The translations under genes and the position numbers were made by a program. DNA of 32,241 nucleotides from Anaerolineales bacterium (GTDB lineage Bacteria; Chloroflexota; Anaerolineae; Anaerolineales; Villigracilaceae): assembly GCA_011389535.1 (NCBI GenBank), contig JAABUE010000015.1:1-32241 (forward strand), read 5' to 3'. The notes beneath the pieces were generated by a model. That model saw only the letters and a list, made by a program, of their open reading frames with translations, searched no databases and was not told the DNA's origin. The number at the start of each line of letters is the position of its first letter. Within the stretch, counting starts at the first letter, position 1. Shown here piece after piece: positions 1-7,227 of this stretch.

Positions 1-132
1 CTGTCTGCCCCCTTTTTTTTCTTCCCGGAAAAGAAACGTTTAAAGAAAGACATAGTTTGTTCATTATATTAGAACAAGTGTTCTTACGTCAAGCCAGGTA
101 TTCTGGCTCTCTAGGATTTGCCGTGAAGGGTG

Positions 133-184
133 CCGGATTTGGGGGTGCGAGCGTGCGTACGCACGCTCGCACCCCCAAATCCGG
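133..184. repeat. Perfect 52-bp palindrome without loop
   Basis: Every base from 133 to 158 pairs with its partner from 184 back to 159, with GT|AC at the centre. The arms run CCGGATTTGGGGGTGCGAGC onward. There is no spacer and no T-run, so it does not look like a standard rho-independent terminator. It could extrude as a cruciform, or be a palindromic mobile-element remnant like others in this window. Confidence 0.9.
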
Positions 185-237
185 GTATCTATCACGGAAT
201 TTCCCAAAGAACCTGCCAATTCTTTAACAAACCTCAT

Positions 238-260
238 AGGACAAGAGAGCCTCTTGTCCT
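238..260. promoter_or_regulatory. 10-bp-stem hairpin upstream of CapA-like gene
   Basis: AGGACAAGAG (238-247) pairs perfectly with CTCTTGTCCT (251-260) across a 3-nt AGC loop. It ends 29 nt before the start codon at 290 and lacks a T-tract, so a leader-RNA hairpin or repeat remnant is more likely than a terminator. The role is inferred only. Confidence 0.55.
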
Positions 261-289
261 GATTCCATTGATGTGAGAAAAAACATCCG

Positions 290-2065
290 ATGACAATATG
301 CGCTCGTGTCCTGGTTTCCCTGCTCCTGACAGTTATTCTTGTATCCTGTGCAAGCGTCACGCCTGAGCCATCGACTTCCCTTACTACTCCTACAGTTCTA
401 CCGCAACCTTCCGCAACTCTTACGACAGTCCCCTCTACCCCGATGCCGGCTGGCCTGTATCGAGCCTCAGAAGTACCGGATCTGCTTGTAGCAGAAACGG
501 AAAGCTGGGATATTCCCTTCATCGATGATCCGGACCAGGCTACGCTGCGCCTGGAACTGGCCTCTGGGGGGGACGAATCCACCGTTGTCTCCAAGGCGTC
601 CTGGGTCTATGCGCTGGTGGCGCCATTTCCGACCGTTACGGATGGGGTCGTGTTCGATGAGCTAAAAGCAGCCTGGCAGGGTTCGCTGTCCACTCTTCCC
701 GCATGCGTTCAGTGCGAGACCTTCGACCGGTCACCGTTATGGATGGCGGACTCTACGCTTACAGTATTTACCGCACTGTGGGGCGAACCTGCTCCCGGCG
801 CCGTACAGACCGCGCGAGCAGATGAACTTGTGGATGCACTCTGGAGTGATCAGCCCGCCTGGGGCATCGTCCCATTCGAAGAGTTGCAACCGAAGCTAAA
901 AGTCTTGACGGTCGATGGGCAATCGCCCATCAGGAAGGAATTCGATCTCGCTTCCTATCCGCTCAAGGCGGAATTTGCCCTGCGCTCTCTCGACCAGGAA
1001 CCCGCCACGCTCAGCCTAGCCTTGCCGGGCAGCAACCGTGACCCGGCGCGCATGACCACCGTTATCCTGACCGGCGTGACCGCGCTGGTCCGCGCCACGG
1101 CTTACACGATGGAGACCAAAGGCGTAACCTATCCCGCGAACGATATCCGCGAACTGATGCGCGCCGCTGATATTACCCATATCAGCAACGAAATCCCCTT
1201 TTTCACCGGCTGTGACTTTCCCAACCCCAGCCGTTCGAAGCTGGTCTTTTGCAGCGACCCGAAATATATCGAATTGCTGAAAGATGTGGGAACGGATATC
1301 GTAGAGCTGACCGGCAACCACTTTGCCGACTATGGCGCGGCTGCAATGCTGGAGACGCTCGATATTTATAACCGGAATGGCATCCCTTACTACGGCGGCG
1401 GTGCCGACCTGGAAGATGCGCTCAAGCCTGCCTTGCTTAGCCATAACGGAAACCAGATCGCCTTCATTGGCTGCAACCCGGTCGATCTGGGCAGGCCACC
1501 GGTTGCCACAGAGAACAAACCCGGCGCTGCTCCGTGCCGCCATTCTTACCTGGTCAACACCATTGAAGACCTGGATGAACTGGGCTATGTTGTTATCGCC
1601 ACTTTCCAGCACTTTGAGTACTACTCTCCAGAAGCCCGCCCCAACCAGTTGGAAGATTTCCATCGCGTAGCAGATGCGGGCGCTTCCATCGTCAGCGGCA
1701 GCCAGGCCCACTTCGCCCAGGTGATGGAGTTCTACGATGACTCGTTCATCCATTATGGGTTGGGCAACCTGTTCTTCGACCAGATGGGGGATATCCCCTA
1801 TCACCCCGGTATTCGGCGCGAGTTCATTGACCGTTATACTATCTACAATGGAAAACTCATCAGCGTGGAACTGTTAACGGCTATGCTGGTGGACCATTCC
1901 CGTCCGCGTTGGATGACGCCTGAAGAACGCGCCAGTTTCCTGAACGAGTACTTTCATCACAGCGGATGGGGCGAAATCATCCCCACACCGGTTCCGCAGC
2001 CGACGGTTACCCTCACACCGATGGTGCTGCCAAAACCGTTCACAACGATCACCCCTGTACGGTAA
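290..2065 (+). CDS. CapA-like (PGA_cap) lipoprotein, copy 1
   Basis: This 591-aa protein begins with a lipoprotein signal (hydrophobic run then LVSC-A; Cys at about residue 20) and a Thr/Pro/Ser-rich linker, so it is probably anchored outside the membrane. An N-terminal region of about 200 residues precedes a C-terminal domain resembling the CapA/PgsA metallophosphoesterase-like family. Recognisable pieces are THISNE, ELTGNH (N343-H344), a GGGADLEDA segment, SGSQAH (H474) and GLGNLFFDQ. CapA proteins usually carry an HWGxEY and a GHHPH motif; here the matching stretches read FQHFEY and GSQAH, so the metal site may be altered. The family is linked to poly-gamma-glutamate or capsule export, but no capB/capC neighbours occur here, so the substrate is unknown. 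The gene is coupled to a close paralogue through a TAATG overlap. Confidence 0.85.
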   Translation: MTICARVLVSLLLTVILVSCASVTPEPSTSLTTPTVLPQPSATLTTVPSTPMPAGLYRASEVPDLLVAETESWDIPFIDDPDQATLRLELASGGDESTVVSKASWVYALVAPFPTVTDGVVFDELKAAWQGSLSTLPACVQCETFDRSPLWMADSTLTVFTALWGEPAPGAVQTARADELVDALWSDQPAWGIVPFEELQPKLKVLTVDGQSPIRKEFDLASYPLKAEFALRSLDQEPATLSLALPGSNRDPARMTTVILTGVTALVRATAYTMETKGVTYPANDIRELMRAADITHISNEIPFFTGCDFPNPSRSKLVFCSDPKYIELLKDVGTDIVELTGNHFADYGAAAMLETLDIYNRNGIPYYGGGADLEDALKPALLSHNGNQIAFIGCNPVDLGRPPVATENKPGAAPCRHSYLVNTIEDLDELGYVVIATFQHFEYYSPEARPNQLEDFHRVADAGASIVSGSQAHFAQVMEFYDDSFIHYGLGNLFFDQMGDIPYHPGIRREFIDRYTIYNGKLISVELLTAMLVDHSRPRWMTPEERASFLNEYFHHSGWGEIIPTPVPQPTVTLTPMVLPKPFTTITPVR

Positions 2066-3801
2066 TGATGGATAAAATATTTTCCAAGCTTCTCTTTTTG
2101 ATTTTCTTGACCACTTTGTTGGTTTCTTGCCTACCCGGGTCAGGAGGCATCCAACTGCCACCGTTGGAAATTCCGCTGGGTGATAATCCCACTTCTGAGC
2201 CCATTATCGAACCTTCAGCAACTGTCACCCTACCGCCTCTCCAAACCCTCACTGCAACGCAGCCAGTTCCCCAAGAGCCCGTCCCGACAGGGACGATCAC
2301 CCCTTTGCCTTATCCCCTGTGGATCGATCCGGCTGTGCCGGATGGCTTGCGCGAGATAGCGCTGGGATGGAATTTGCCTTCTTCCGGCAGCGTCTCCCTG
2401 GCCAGCCTGCAACTGGAATTAGCTCAGCCTTCTAACTCATCTGACTCCAAATCATCGACTTGGGTTTATGCCCTCGTAACGGCCTTCCCGACGGTTTTGG
2501 ATGGGGTCGCGCTGGAAGATCTGAAGGCAGCCTGGAGAGACTCGTCCGCAGGACCTGCGCCTGAGTCGCCGTTATGGATGACGGAATCCACCCTCAGGAC
2601 GCTGACCACCCTCTTCGGCGAACCAGGCGCGGGGGCGGTTCGGACCGTGTCCGCTGAGGAACTGGTGGATACCCTTTGGGAGAACCAGCCTGCCTGGGGC
2701 ATTGTCCCGTTTGAGTCGCTCGATCCCAAATTGAAAGTCCTGACTGTCGAGAGGCAGTCACCGGTTCGCAATAATTTCGATCTCTCGGCCTATCCGCTGA
2801 AAATCAACTTTGCGTTGAGCGGGGATGAAGCCGCATCCTTCGATTTGCCAGCCAGCAACCGCGATCCGTCCAGGCTGACCGTGGTCTTGATGACCGGCGT
2901 CACCGCGCTGGTCCGCGCAACCGCATCCCGGATGGAAATCATTGCCCTGGATTATCCGGCCTGGAACATCGGCGATACACTCAGAGCCGCCGATATCACC
3001 CATATCAGCAACGAGGTTCCGTTTTACACCGGTTGTCCCTATCCAAATGCGCGACAGGAAGGCCTGGTGTTTTGTAGCATCCCGAAATATATCGAATTGC
3101 TGGAAGTGATCGGGACAGATGTCGTTGAGCTGACAGGCAACCATTTCCAGGATTATGGTTCAGTGGCTACCCTGCAGACGCTGGATATGTATAATGAGCG
3201 GGGTTGGCCTTATTTTGGCGGTGGTGCGAATTTGGAGGATGCCCGCAAGCCGGCATTGCTGACCCATAATGGCAACCGTTTTGCCTTCATCGGCTGTAAC
3301 CCCATCGGACCGGGGTTTGCCTGGGCGACAGAGACAGAACCGGGCGCTGCGCCCTGCGACGATTATGAGTGGATGAAGACTGAGATCGCCAGCCTGACCG
3401 AAAAGGGTTATATCGTGATCGCTACTTTCCAGTATATTGAGTATTACCAGGCTGTGCCCATAGAACAACATGTCATTGATTTTCGCGCCATTGCAGAATC
3501 CGGTGCGACCATCGTGAGCGGCAGCCAGGCGCATATTCCCCAGGCGATGGAGTTTTATGATGAGGCTTTTATCCACTATGGCCTGGGCAACCTGTTCTTC
3601 GACCAGATGGATGGCCCCTCACGCCGCGAGTTCCTGGACCGGCACGTCTTTTATGAAGGTCGTTACATCAGCACGGAACTCTTAACCGCTATGCTCGAAG
3701 ATTTTGCCCGCCCGCGCCCGATGCGCTCGGACGAGCGTCTCGAAATTTTAACGAAAATATTTGAAGCCAGCGGGTGGCCTGTCCCTGCGCCGGCTGAATA
3801 A
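2065..3801 (+). CDS. CapA-like (PGA_cap) lipoprotein, copy 2
   Basis: This 578-aa tandem paralogue of the preceding gene shares long blocks with it: PAWGIVPFE, THISNE, PKYIELLE, ELTGNHF, SGSQAH and GLGNLFFDQM. The start is placed at 2065 (or 2068, since two ATGs are adjacent). The reading frame is open further upstream, but only from here does a lipoprotein signal follow directly (hydrophobic run, LVSC-L lipobox). The first A of the ATG is the last base of the upstream TAA, which implies translational coupling. The FQHFEY stretch of copy 1 reads FQYIEY here, so the copies have diverged around the expected metal site. Both are probably surface-anchored; whether they form a complex or are redundant cannot be told from sequence. 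Confidence 0.84.
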   Translation: MMDKIFSKLLFLIFLTTLLVSCLPGSGGIQLPPLEIPLGDNPTSEPIIEPSATVTLPPLQTLTATQPVPQEPVPTGTITPLPYPLWIDPAVPDGLREIALGWNLPSSGSVSLASLQLELAQPSNSSDSKSSTWVYALVTAFPTVLDGVALEDLKAAWRDSSAGPAPESPLWMTESTLRTLTTLFGEPGAGAVRTVSAEELVDTLWENQPAWGIVPFESLDPKLKVLTVERQSPVRNNFDLSAYPLKINFALSGDEAASFDLPASNRDPSRLTVVLMTGVTALVRATASRMEIIALDYPAWNIGDTLRAADITHISNEVPFYTGCPYPNARQEGLVFCSIPKYIELLEVIGTDVVELTGNHFQDYGSVATLQTLDMYNERGWPYFGGGANLEDARKPALLTHNGNRFAFIGCNPIGPGFAWATETEPGAAPCDDYEWMKTEIASLTEKGYIVIATFQYIEYYQAVPIEQHVIDFRAIAESGATIVSGSQAHIPQAMEFYDEAFIHYGLGNLFFDQMDGPSRREFLDRHVFYEGRYISTELLTAMLEDFARPRPMRSDERLEILTKIFEASGWPVPAPAE

Positions 3802-3802
3802 T

Positions 3803-3833
3803 ATAGGGTAGTGGGATACCGCTACACCCCTAT
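3803..3833. terminator. Possible hairpin terminator after CapA pair
   Basis: An imperfect stem (ATAGG plus GTAGTGG pairing with CCGCTAC plus CCTAT, GATA loop, one bulge and one G-T pair) lies directly after the stop of the second CapA-like gene. There is no T-run, so termination is a weak inference. Confidence 0.35.
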
Positions 3834-3867
3834 TCATTGAAAAGATACATCACGTAAGGAACAAGCA

Positions 3868-4503
3868 ATGAGAATATTCGATATTTCGCTTTCGATTTCG
3901 CCCGAATTGCCCGTCTGGCCGGGGGACCCGCCGGTCGAATTGGAACGGGTCGAGTCGATGGACCAGGGTGCGCACGCCAACGTCTCACACTTGAGCGCAG
4001 GCGTGCATACCGGTACGCATGTCGATGCGCCGCACCATTTCCTGAACGATGGACGCACGGTCGAGCAAATGCCGCTGGATGTGCTGACAGGTCCCTGCTA
4101 TGTGGTCCAGTTGCCCGATGGAATCGAGGCCATCACTGCTGAAGCCCTGGAAGGTACTTCAATACCCGAAGGTATAAATCGAATCCTGTTTGGGACGAGC
4201 AATTCCCGCTTTTGGTCACGGGGTGAGACCCAATTCCAGGAAAATTTTGTAGCCGTCACGGAGGATGGCGCGCGATGGCTGGTTGAGCGCGGGATTCAGC
4301 TCGTGGGTATAGACTACTTATCCGTTGCCCCATATGGCGACTCAGTTCCAACCCACACGGTGCTGTTACAGGCCGGGGTAGTTGTCGTAGAGGGGTTGGA
4401 CTTGTCCGATGTGCCGCGCGGCTTCTATGATCTTTACTGCCTGCCGCTCAAACTGCTTGGCGCGGACGGCGCCCCGGCGCGCGCAGTATTAATACAAAAG
4501 TAG
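3868..4503 (+). CDS. Cyclase-family metal-dependent hydrolase (kynurenine formamidase-like)
   Basis: This 211-aa protein is complete for the cyclase family (PF04199), which includes the arylformamidase KynB. It shows the family's N-terminus (FDISLSISPELPVWPGDPP), the metal-binding motif HTGTHVDAPHHF at about residues 50-61, a later GIDYLSVAP segment and the C-terminal PLKLLGADGAPARAVL. Known members hydrolyse N-formylkynurenine, isatin or related amides using zinc or manganese. No other tryptophan-catabolic gene lies nearby, so the substrate is not assigned. An AAGGA ribosome-binding sequence sits about 8 nt before the ATG. It probably acts in the cytoplasm, as no signal peptide is seen. Confidence 0.85.
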   Translation: MRIFDISLSISPELPVWPGDPPVELERVESMDQGAHANVSHLSAGVHTGTHVDAPHHFLNDGRTVEQMPLDVLTGPCYVVQLPDGIEAITAEALEGTSIPEGINRILFGTSNSRFWSRGETQFQENFVAVTEDGARWLVERGIQLVGIDYLSVAPYGDSVPTHTVLLQAGVVVVEGLDLSDVPRGFYDLYCLPLKLLGADGAPARAVLIQK

Positions 4504-4673
4504 TTCCATTAAGTAACGAGTCCAACGTAGTAACGACTTCGCGAAGCATCCTGTAAGGGTTAGTCGTTCACATACCAGTAAGGTATGAAACTTTGTTTAT
4601 AAAAACGCGACTGAAGTCGCTTCTACGGCCGCTACGATTGAACCTGTAATAACTAAATTTCGCTAGAGGAAGA
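4504..4673. repeat. Intergenic repeat cluster with arm shared with the hypF palindrome
   Basis: AACGTAGTAACGACTT (4524-4539) matches the left arm of the palindrome inside hypF (13852-13867) at 15 of 16 positions. AACGACT (4532-4538) has an inverted partner AGTCGTT at 4562-4568. Further dyads are CTTCGCGAAG (4537-4546), CATACC-AGTAA-GGTATG (4571-4587) and GCGACT-GA-AGTCGC (4607-4620). No gene is seen. It looks like a degraded or composite member of the same repeat family. Confidence 0.7.
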
Positions 4674-5459
4674 ATGAAAAATATGAGTAAAACGCGACAG
4701 AAACGCCTGTTCGGCATGACACTATCACAGCTAATGATATTGGGTTGCCTGGCTCTGGCTGCCATAGGAACGATATTCGGAGGCTTTATCTTTCTCAGCA
4801 GCTCGACGACGCCGGGCGGCCTCGCTCTTCTGCCATCTTCTGTGCCAACTTTTTCATTACAACCAACAAGTATTTCCGATCAGGCCGGAGCGCCAGGAGA
4901 CCCTTCCACGATACCCTCGGTCGTAAGTGACGAGCAGATTCCCTCGAATTGGGAACAGTACACTGCCACGACGATAGAAATATCGGTGCCGCCTCAGTTC
5001 GAATCCGTTAATGGTGAAACCGAACGCCAGCGACGGATCGAAGCTTATAGAGCGCAAGGCTTTGGTTTCCTCGCTGATCGACTGGAAAATCCGTCTTTTG
5101 ACTACCGGTTCTGGTTCAATTTTCCCCAGCCGGAAACCGTCACGTTTGATACCCATATCACTGTGAAAGCTGATATTTTGCCCACTATTACCCTTGATGA
5201 GTACATTGAAGAAGCTTATGGCGCCGGATTGCAGGGTTTCCAGCTTCTCGATCGCCAGGATATTACCATCGAGAATTTGCAGGCTCGGCGCATTCTGTTG
5301 GAAGCCACCCTGAACGACCAGTCCATTGGTGTAGCAGAATATATCATCACCGATGAAGTCAATCTTTGGATTATCAGTTCGAGCTCGAGTCTCGCAGAGT
5401 TTTACTCCTGGCTGCCCGAGTTCGACCGGGTTGCCCGCTCGTTTCGTTTGCTCTATTGA
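4674..5459 (+). CDS. Membrane-anchored extracytoplasmic protein of unknown function
   Basis: This is a 261-aa protein with a short basic N-terminus, one transmembrane segment at about residues 16-43, a low-complexity Ser/Thr/Pro linker to about residue 95, and a globular C-terminal domain of about 165 residues. The domain (ISVPPQFE..., a two-strand-rich region, ending EFDRVARSFRLLY) resembles in outline the Mog1/PsbP-like folds of secreted bacterial proteins, but this is a guess from pattern, not a recognised family. AGAGGAAG just before the ATG supports this start; a second ATG lies three codons in. It stands alone between repeat-rich intergenic regions and faces the minus-strand fabL gene. 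Confidence 0.75.
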   Translation: MKNMSKTRQKRLFGMTLSQLMILGCLALAAIGTIFGGFIFLSSSTTPGGLALLPSSVPTFSLQPTSISDQAGAPGDPSTIPSVVSDEQIPSNWEQYTATTIEISVPPQFESVNGETERQRRIEAYRAQGFGFLADRLENPSFDYRFWFNFPQPETVTFDTHITVKADILPTITLDEYIEEAYGAGLQGFQLLDRQDITIENLQARRILLEATLNDQSIGVAEYIITDEVNLWIISSSSSLAEFYSWLPEFDRVARSFRLLY

Positions 5460-5489
5460 TAAAACGTATTTCTTAAAAAGAAGGGGGAA

Positions 5490-5532
5490 GTGGGGTGTAG
5501 TCAACGGGCGCAGCCCGTTGACTACACCCCAC
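5490..5532. repeat. Perfect 20-bp-arm palindrome between convergent genes
   Basis: Arm 5490-5509 (GTGGGGTGTAGTCAACGGGC) pairs completely with 5513-5532 across a 3-nt GCA loop. It lies between the stop of the plus-strand anchored protein and the stop of minus-strand fabL, so it could act as a bidirectional terminator. Its length, perfection and lack of an adjacent T-run also fit the palindromic repeats seen elsewhere in this window. Confidence 0.85.
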
Positions 5533-5571
5533 ACTCCGATTTTTGAAAGATTCGATAAAATGGTATTGCAG

Positions 5572-6345
5572 CTACTTGATCGGCAGCGTATAACCTCCAT
5601 CGACGGTGATCGTCTGGCCGCGTATCATGGCCGCGGCGGGTGTGCACAGGAATCCCACTACCTGCGCCACTTCCTCCGGCTGAACTAATCTGCCTGCCGG
5701 GACCATTTCGATGAATTTGTTCAGGATATTTTCCTGTCCGCCCATAGAAGCAAAGTGGTGCAGCGCGTCCGTTTCGACCACGCCCGGGGAAACTGCATTG
5801 ACAACGATGTTTTTCGGCGCAAGCTCGACAGCCAGGTAGCGGGTCAGGGCTTCTAGGGCAGCTTTGCTCGCGCCAACAACCACATAATCAGGCAGGACCC
5901 GTGTTGCGCCCGCGCTCGACACGCTGACAATAGATCCCCCGCCGCGCCCCTCCATCAACGGGACGGCCTGCTGCGCCCCAAACAACAGGCTGCGCGCGTT
6001 GATGTTCATCGTCCAATCCCAGCCCTTGGGTTTCTGTTCCATGGCCGGGCGGTTATAGCCCGAAGCCGCGTTGTGGATGAAAATATCCAGCCCGCCGAAT
6101 TCCTTTGTCACAGCTTCGAATAAAAGATCGAGATCGGCGATGTTGCCCACGTCCGCTTTGACGGGCAGGGCGCGCCGGCCCAGTTTTTCGATCTCGTGAG
6201 CTGTCTCTTCGGCCGGGACGCGGTTGCGGAAGAAGTTGACGATCACATCTGCGCCATTTTGCGCAAAATAGAGCGCGATGGCGCGCCCGATCCCGCGGCC
6301 GGAACCGGTCACCAGGGCAATTTTGTTGTCGAAAATCTTTTCCAT
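5572..6345 (-). CDS. fabL: FabL-type NADPH-dependent enoyl-[acyl-carrier-protein] reductase (SDR)
   Basis: This 257-aa short-chain dehydrogenase closely resembles Bacillus FabL (enoyl-ACP reductase III), which reduces trans-2-enoyl-ACP in the last step of fatty acid elongation. Visible motifs are TGSGRGIG (about residues 13-20, cofactor binding), HNAASG (91-96), WDWTMNINA (109-117) and [16 protein letters not shown]. The catalytic pair is spaced Y154-x6-K161, the FabL arrangement, rather than the Yx3K of ordinary SDRs such as FabG; FabI uses the same Yx6K spacing. The end is [17 protein letters not shown]. The start at 6345 is chosen because it gives the family's usual length; an upstream GTG at 6393 or ATG at 6387 would add an unrelated tail. 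No other fatty-acid gene is adjacent. Confidence 0.85.
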   Translation of the reverse strand: MEKIFDNKIALVTGSGRGIGRAIALYFAQNGADVIVNFFRNRVPAEETAHEIEKLGRRALPVKADVGNIADLDLLFEAVTKEFGGLDIFIHNAASGYNRPAMEQKPKGWDWTMNINARSLLFGAQQAVPLMEGRGGGSIVSVSSAGATRVLPDYVVVGASKAALEALTRYLAVELAPKNIVVNAVSPGVVETDALHHFASMGGQENILNKFIEMVPAGRLVQPEEVAQVVGFLCTPAAAMIRGQTITVDGGYTLPIK

Positions 6346-6391
6346 AAGTTTGCCTGTTGTGGGATGTTTGGGCTTGCGTGGGTGCATATTC

Positions 6392-6479
6392 ACCGGAGAT
6401 GAAAAAGGATAAAAGGAGATGAGTGTGATATTGAGATGTTCATCGGAAGAATCGCTGTTTATCTCCGTTCATCCCCGGT
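6392..6479. repeat. Imperfect inverted repeat, ACCGGRGATGAA ends
   Basis: ACCGGAGATGAA (6392-6403) is matched by TTCATCCCCGGT (6468-6479), 11 of 12 positions in inverted orientation. Purine-rich GGAGATGA-like words and their complements fill the middle. It occupies the gap between the zinc-ribbon gene and fabL and resembles the oligomer-type dispersed repeats at 9665 and 28618. Confidence 0.6.
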
Positions 6480-6488
6480 TGGGTACTC

Positions 6489-6668
6489 TTAGTCGAAATA
6501 GATATTCAAATCCGAGCAATCGAACCTGTTCCCGCAGTTTGGACAGCTGATCTTACAGTTTCTCTCATACTTCTCGTGCCCGCAGCGGTCACAGATATAT
6601 TTCCGCTCGGACTTTTGAGTCGCTTGTTGGTCCGGGGCAGGCTTTGTAGTTGGCTCGCTCAAGTCCAT
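6489..6668 (-). CDS. Small zinc-ribbon protein (59 aa)
   Basis: On the minus strand this frame encodes 59 residues: a polar, Thr/Pro/Gln-rich N-terminus, then YICDRCGHEKYERNCKISC and PNCGNRFDCSDLNIYFD. Two CxxC pairs (CDRC at about 26-29, CPNC at 42-45), with further cysteines at about 38 and 51, indicate a zinc ribbon. The ATG lies inside the last codons of the DUF309 gene (a 10-base overlap), which suggests coupled translation and a shared job. The function is unknown. Small ribbons of this kind may bind nucleic acid or serve as metal-binding accessory proteins, but nothing here decides this. Confidence 0.72.
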   Translation of the reverse strand: MDLSEPTTKPAPDQQATQKSERKYICDRCGHEKYERNCKISCPNCGNRFDCSDLNIYFD

Positions 6669-7060
6669 CGCACCGGTTTAAGCAGGGAGCGGTCGAACGC
6701 TGCCAATCGGTCCGGCCCGAGGCGTTCGACCTCCGCGATGACCGCATCCAGGTCCTGGCGCAGCTGTCCGATTTCGATCCCGCGGCAGACCTCCGGCCAG
6801 GGTTTGATCCATTTCTGTACCCGCCCGTACACCTTGATCGCACCGTTGTAGTTGGCGCGCGTGACGTGCAGGTACACAACCGCTGTCTGTAGGATGGCCC
6901 GGTAGAGTTCCCCCACAGGGCCGTTTTCTTCCTTCCAGGCCTCCTCCAGTTCTTCGTGCGCCAGCCAGTATTCGCCGGCGTTGAACAATTGCATGCCTTT
7001 GACCGCTGCCGGGTGGATGGTTCCAACGCAATCGGAAGAGTTGACGTTTATCGCTTTCAT
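6659..7060 (-). CDS. DUF309 family protein
   Basis: This 133-aa alpha-helical protein carries the DUF309 hallmark FNAGEYWLAHEELEEAWKEE, followed by LYRAILQTAVVYLH and a helical tail. The family's function is not established to my knowledge. The start at 7060 (MKAINVNSS) is preferred over an ATG six codons upstream, because a TATACT box (7069-7074 on this strand) sits 8 nt before it, giving a transcript that would begin at or next to the ATG. The gene is followed by an overlapping zinc-ribbon gene and is divergent from the DUF4129 gene across a 17-bp tandem dyad array that overlaps its -35 region. Confidence 0.82.
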   Translation of the reverse strand: MKAINVNSSDCVGTIHPAAVKGMQLFNAGEYWLAHEELEEAWKEENGPVGELYRAILQTAVVYLHVTRANYNGAIKVYGRVQKWIKPWPEVCRGIEIGQLRQDLDAVIAEVERLGPDRLAAFDRSLLKPVRWT

Positions 7061-7068
7061 CCCTGGCG

Positions 7069-7074
7069 AGTATA
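7069..7074 (-). promoter_or_regulatory. TATACT -10 box of DUF309 gene (leaderless type)
   Basis: On the minus strand TATACT lies 8 nt before the ATG at 7060, so transcription would start at or within a few bases of the start codon. The expected -35 position falls within the 17-bp tandem repeats just upstream. Promoter use is inferred. Confidence 0.5.
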
Positions 7075-7085
7075 ACATCCTGCAA

Positions 7086-7130
7086 AGGATCTCATCCTGT
7101 CGAGGATATCATCCTGTTGAGGATATCATG
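7086..7130. promoter_or_regulatory. 17-bp tandem dyad array, candidate operator
   Basis: Two full units and one partial unit with a 17-bp period start at 7086, 7103 and 7120. The full units contain AGGAT-nnn-ATCCT, an 13-bp dyad (AGGATCTCATCCT, AGGATATCATCCT); the third reads AGGATATCAT. The array lies between divergent promoters for the DUF309 gene and the DUF4129/MoxR cluster. A repressor or activator binding successive helical faces is a reasonable inference. Confidence 0.6.
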
Positions 7131-7170
7131 GGAGATTTTCTCCTGGCCCTGGAAACCCTCCTGCAGAAGG

Positions 7171-7199
7171 TCGAAAAGTGTGGAGAGAACCGGTATACT
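7171..7199 (+). promoter_or_regulatory. Candidate promoter for DUF4129-MoxR-DUF58 cluster
   Basis: TCGAAA (7171-7176) and TATACT (7194-7199) are spaced 17 bp apart. Transcription would begin near 7206, leaving a leader of about 20 nt before the ATG at 7228. Confidence 0.45.
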
Positions 7200-7227
7200 G
7201 GTTGCAACCCCGGTTGCCGGGTTCAGA

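Larger units (their letters stand above)
1..289. other. Intergenic region with several inverted repeats
   Basis: No convincing gene is seen. The stretch holds a 14-bp dyad (AGAAC-AAGT-GTTCT, 71-84), a small hairpin (AGCCAG-GTATT-CTGGCT, 92-108), a loopless 52-bp palindrome (133-184) and a 10-bp-stem hairpin (238-260), all upstream of the CapA-like gene at 290. A TATATT at 65-70 could be a -10 element, but no good -35 accompanies it. A minus-strand reading frame here is built mostly from the palindrome and is not believed. Confidence 0.6.

Noticed and set aside
133-184. Palindrome as an intrinsic terminator
   Set aside because: There is no loop and no T-run on either strand; a terminator call would not be supported.
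1016-1804. Minus-strand ORF (262 aa) opposite the first CapA-like gene
   Set aside because: It is fully inside a confidently identified lipoprotein gene and has no domain-like pattern.
7086-7130. Possible CRISPR array
   Set aside because: The repeats are 17 bp, contiguous, with no spacers and only three units; no cas genes are present.
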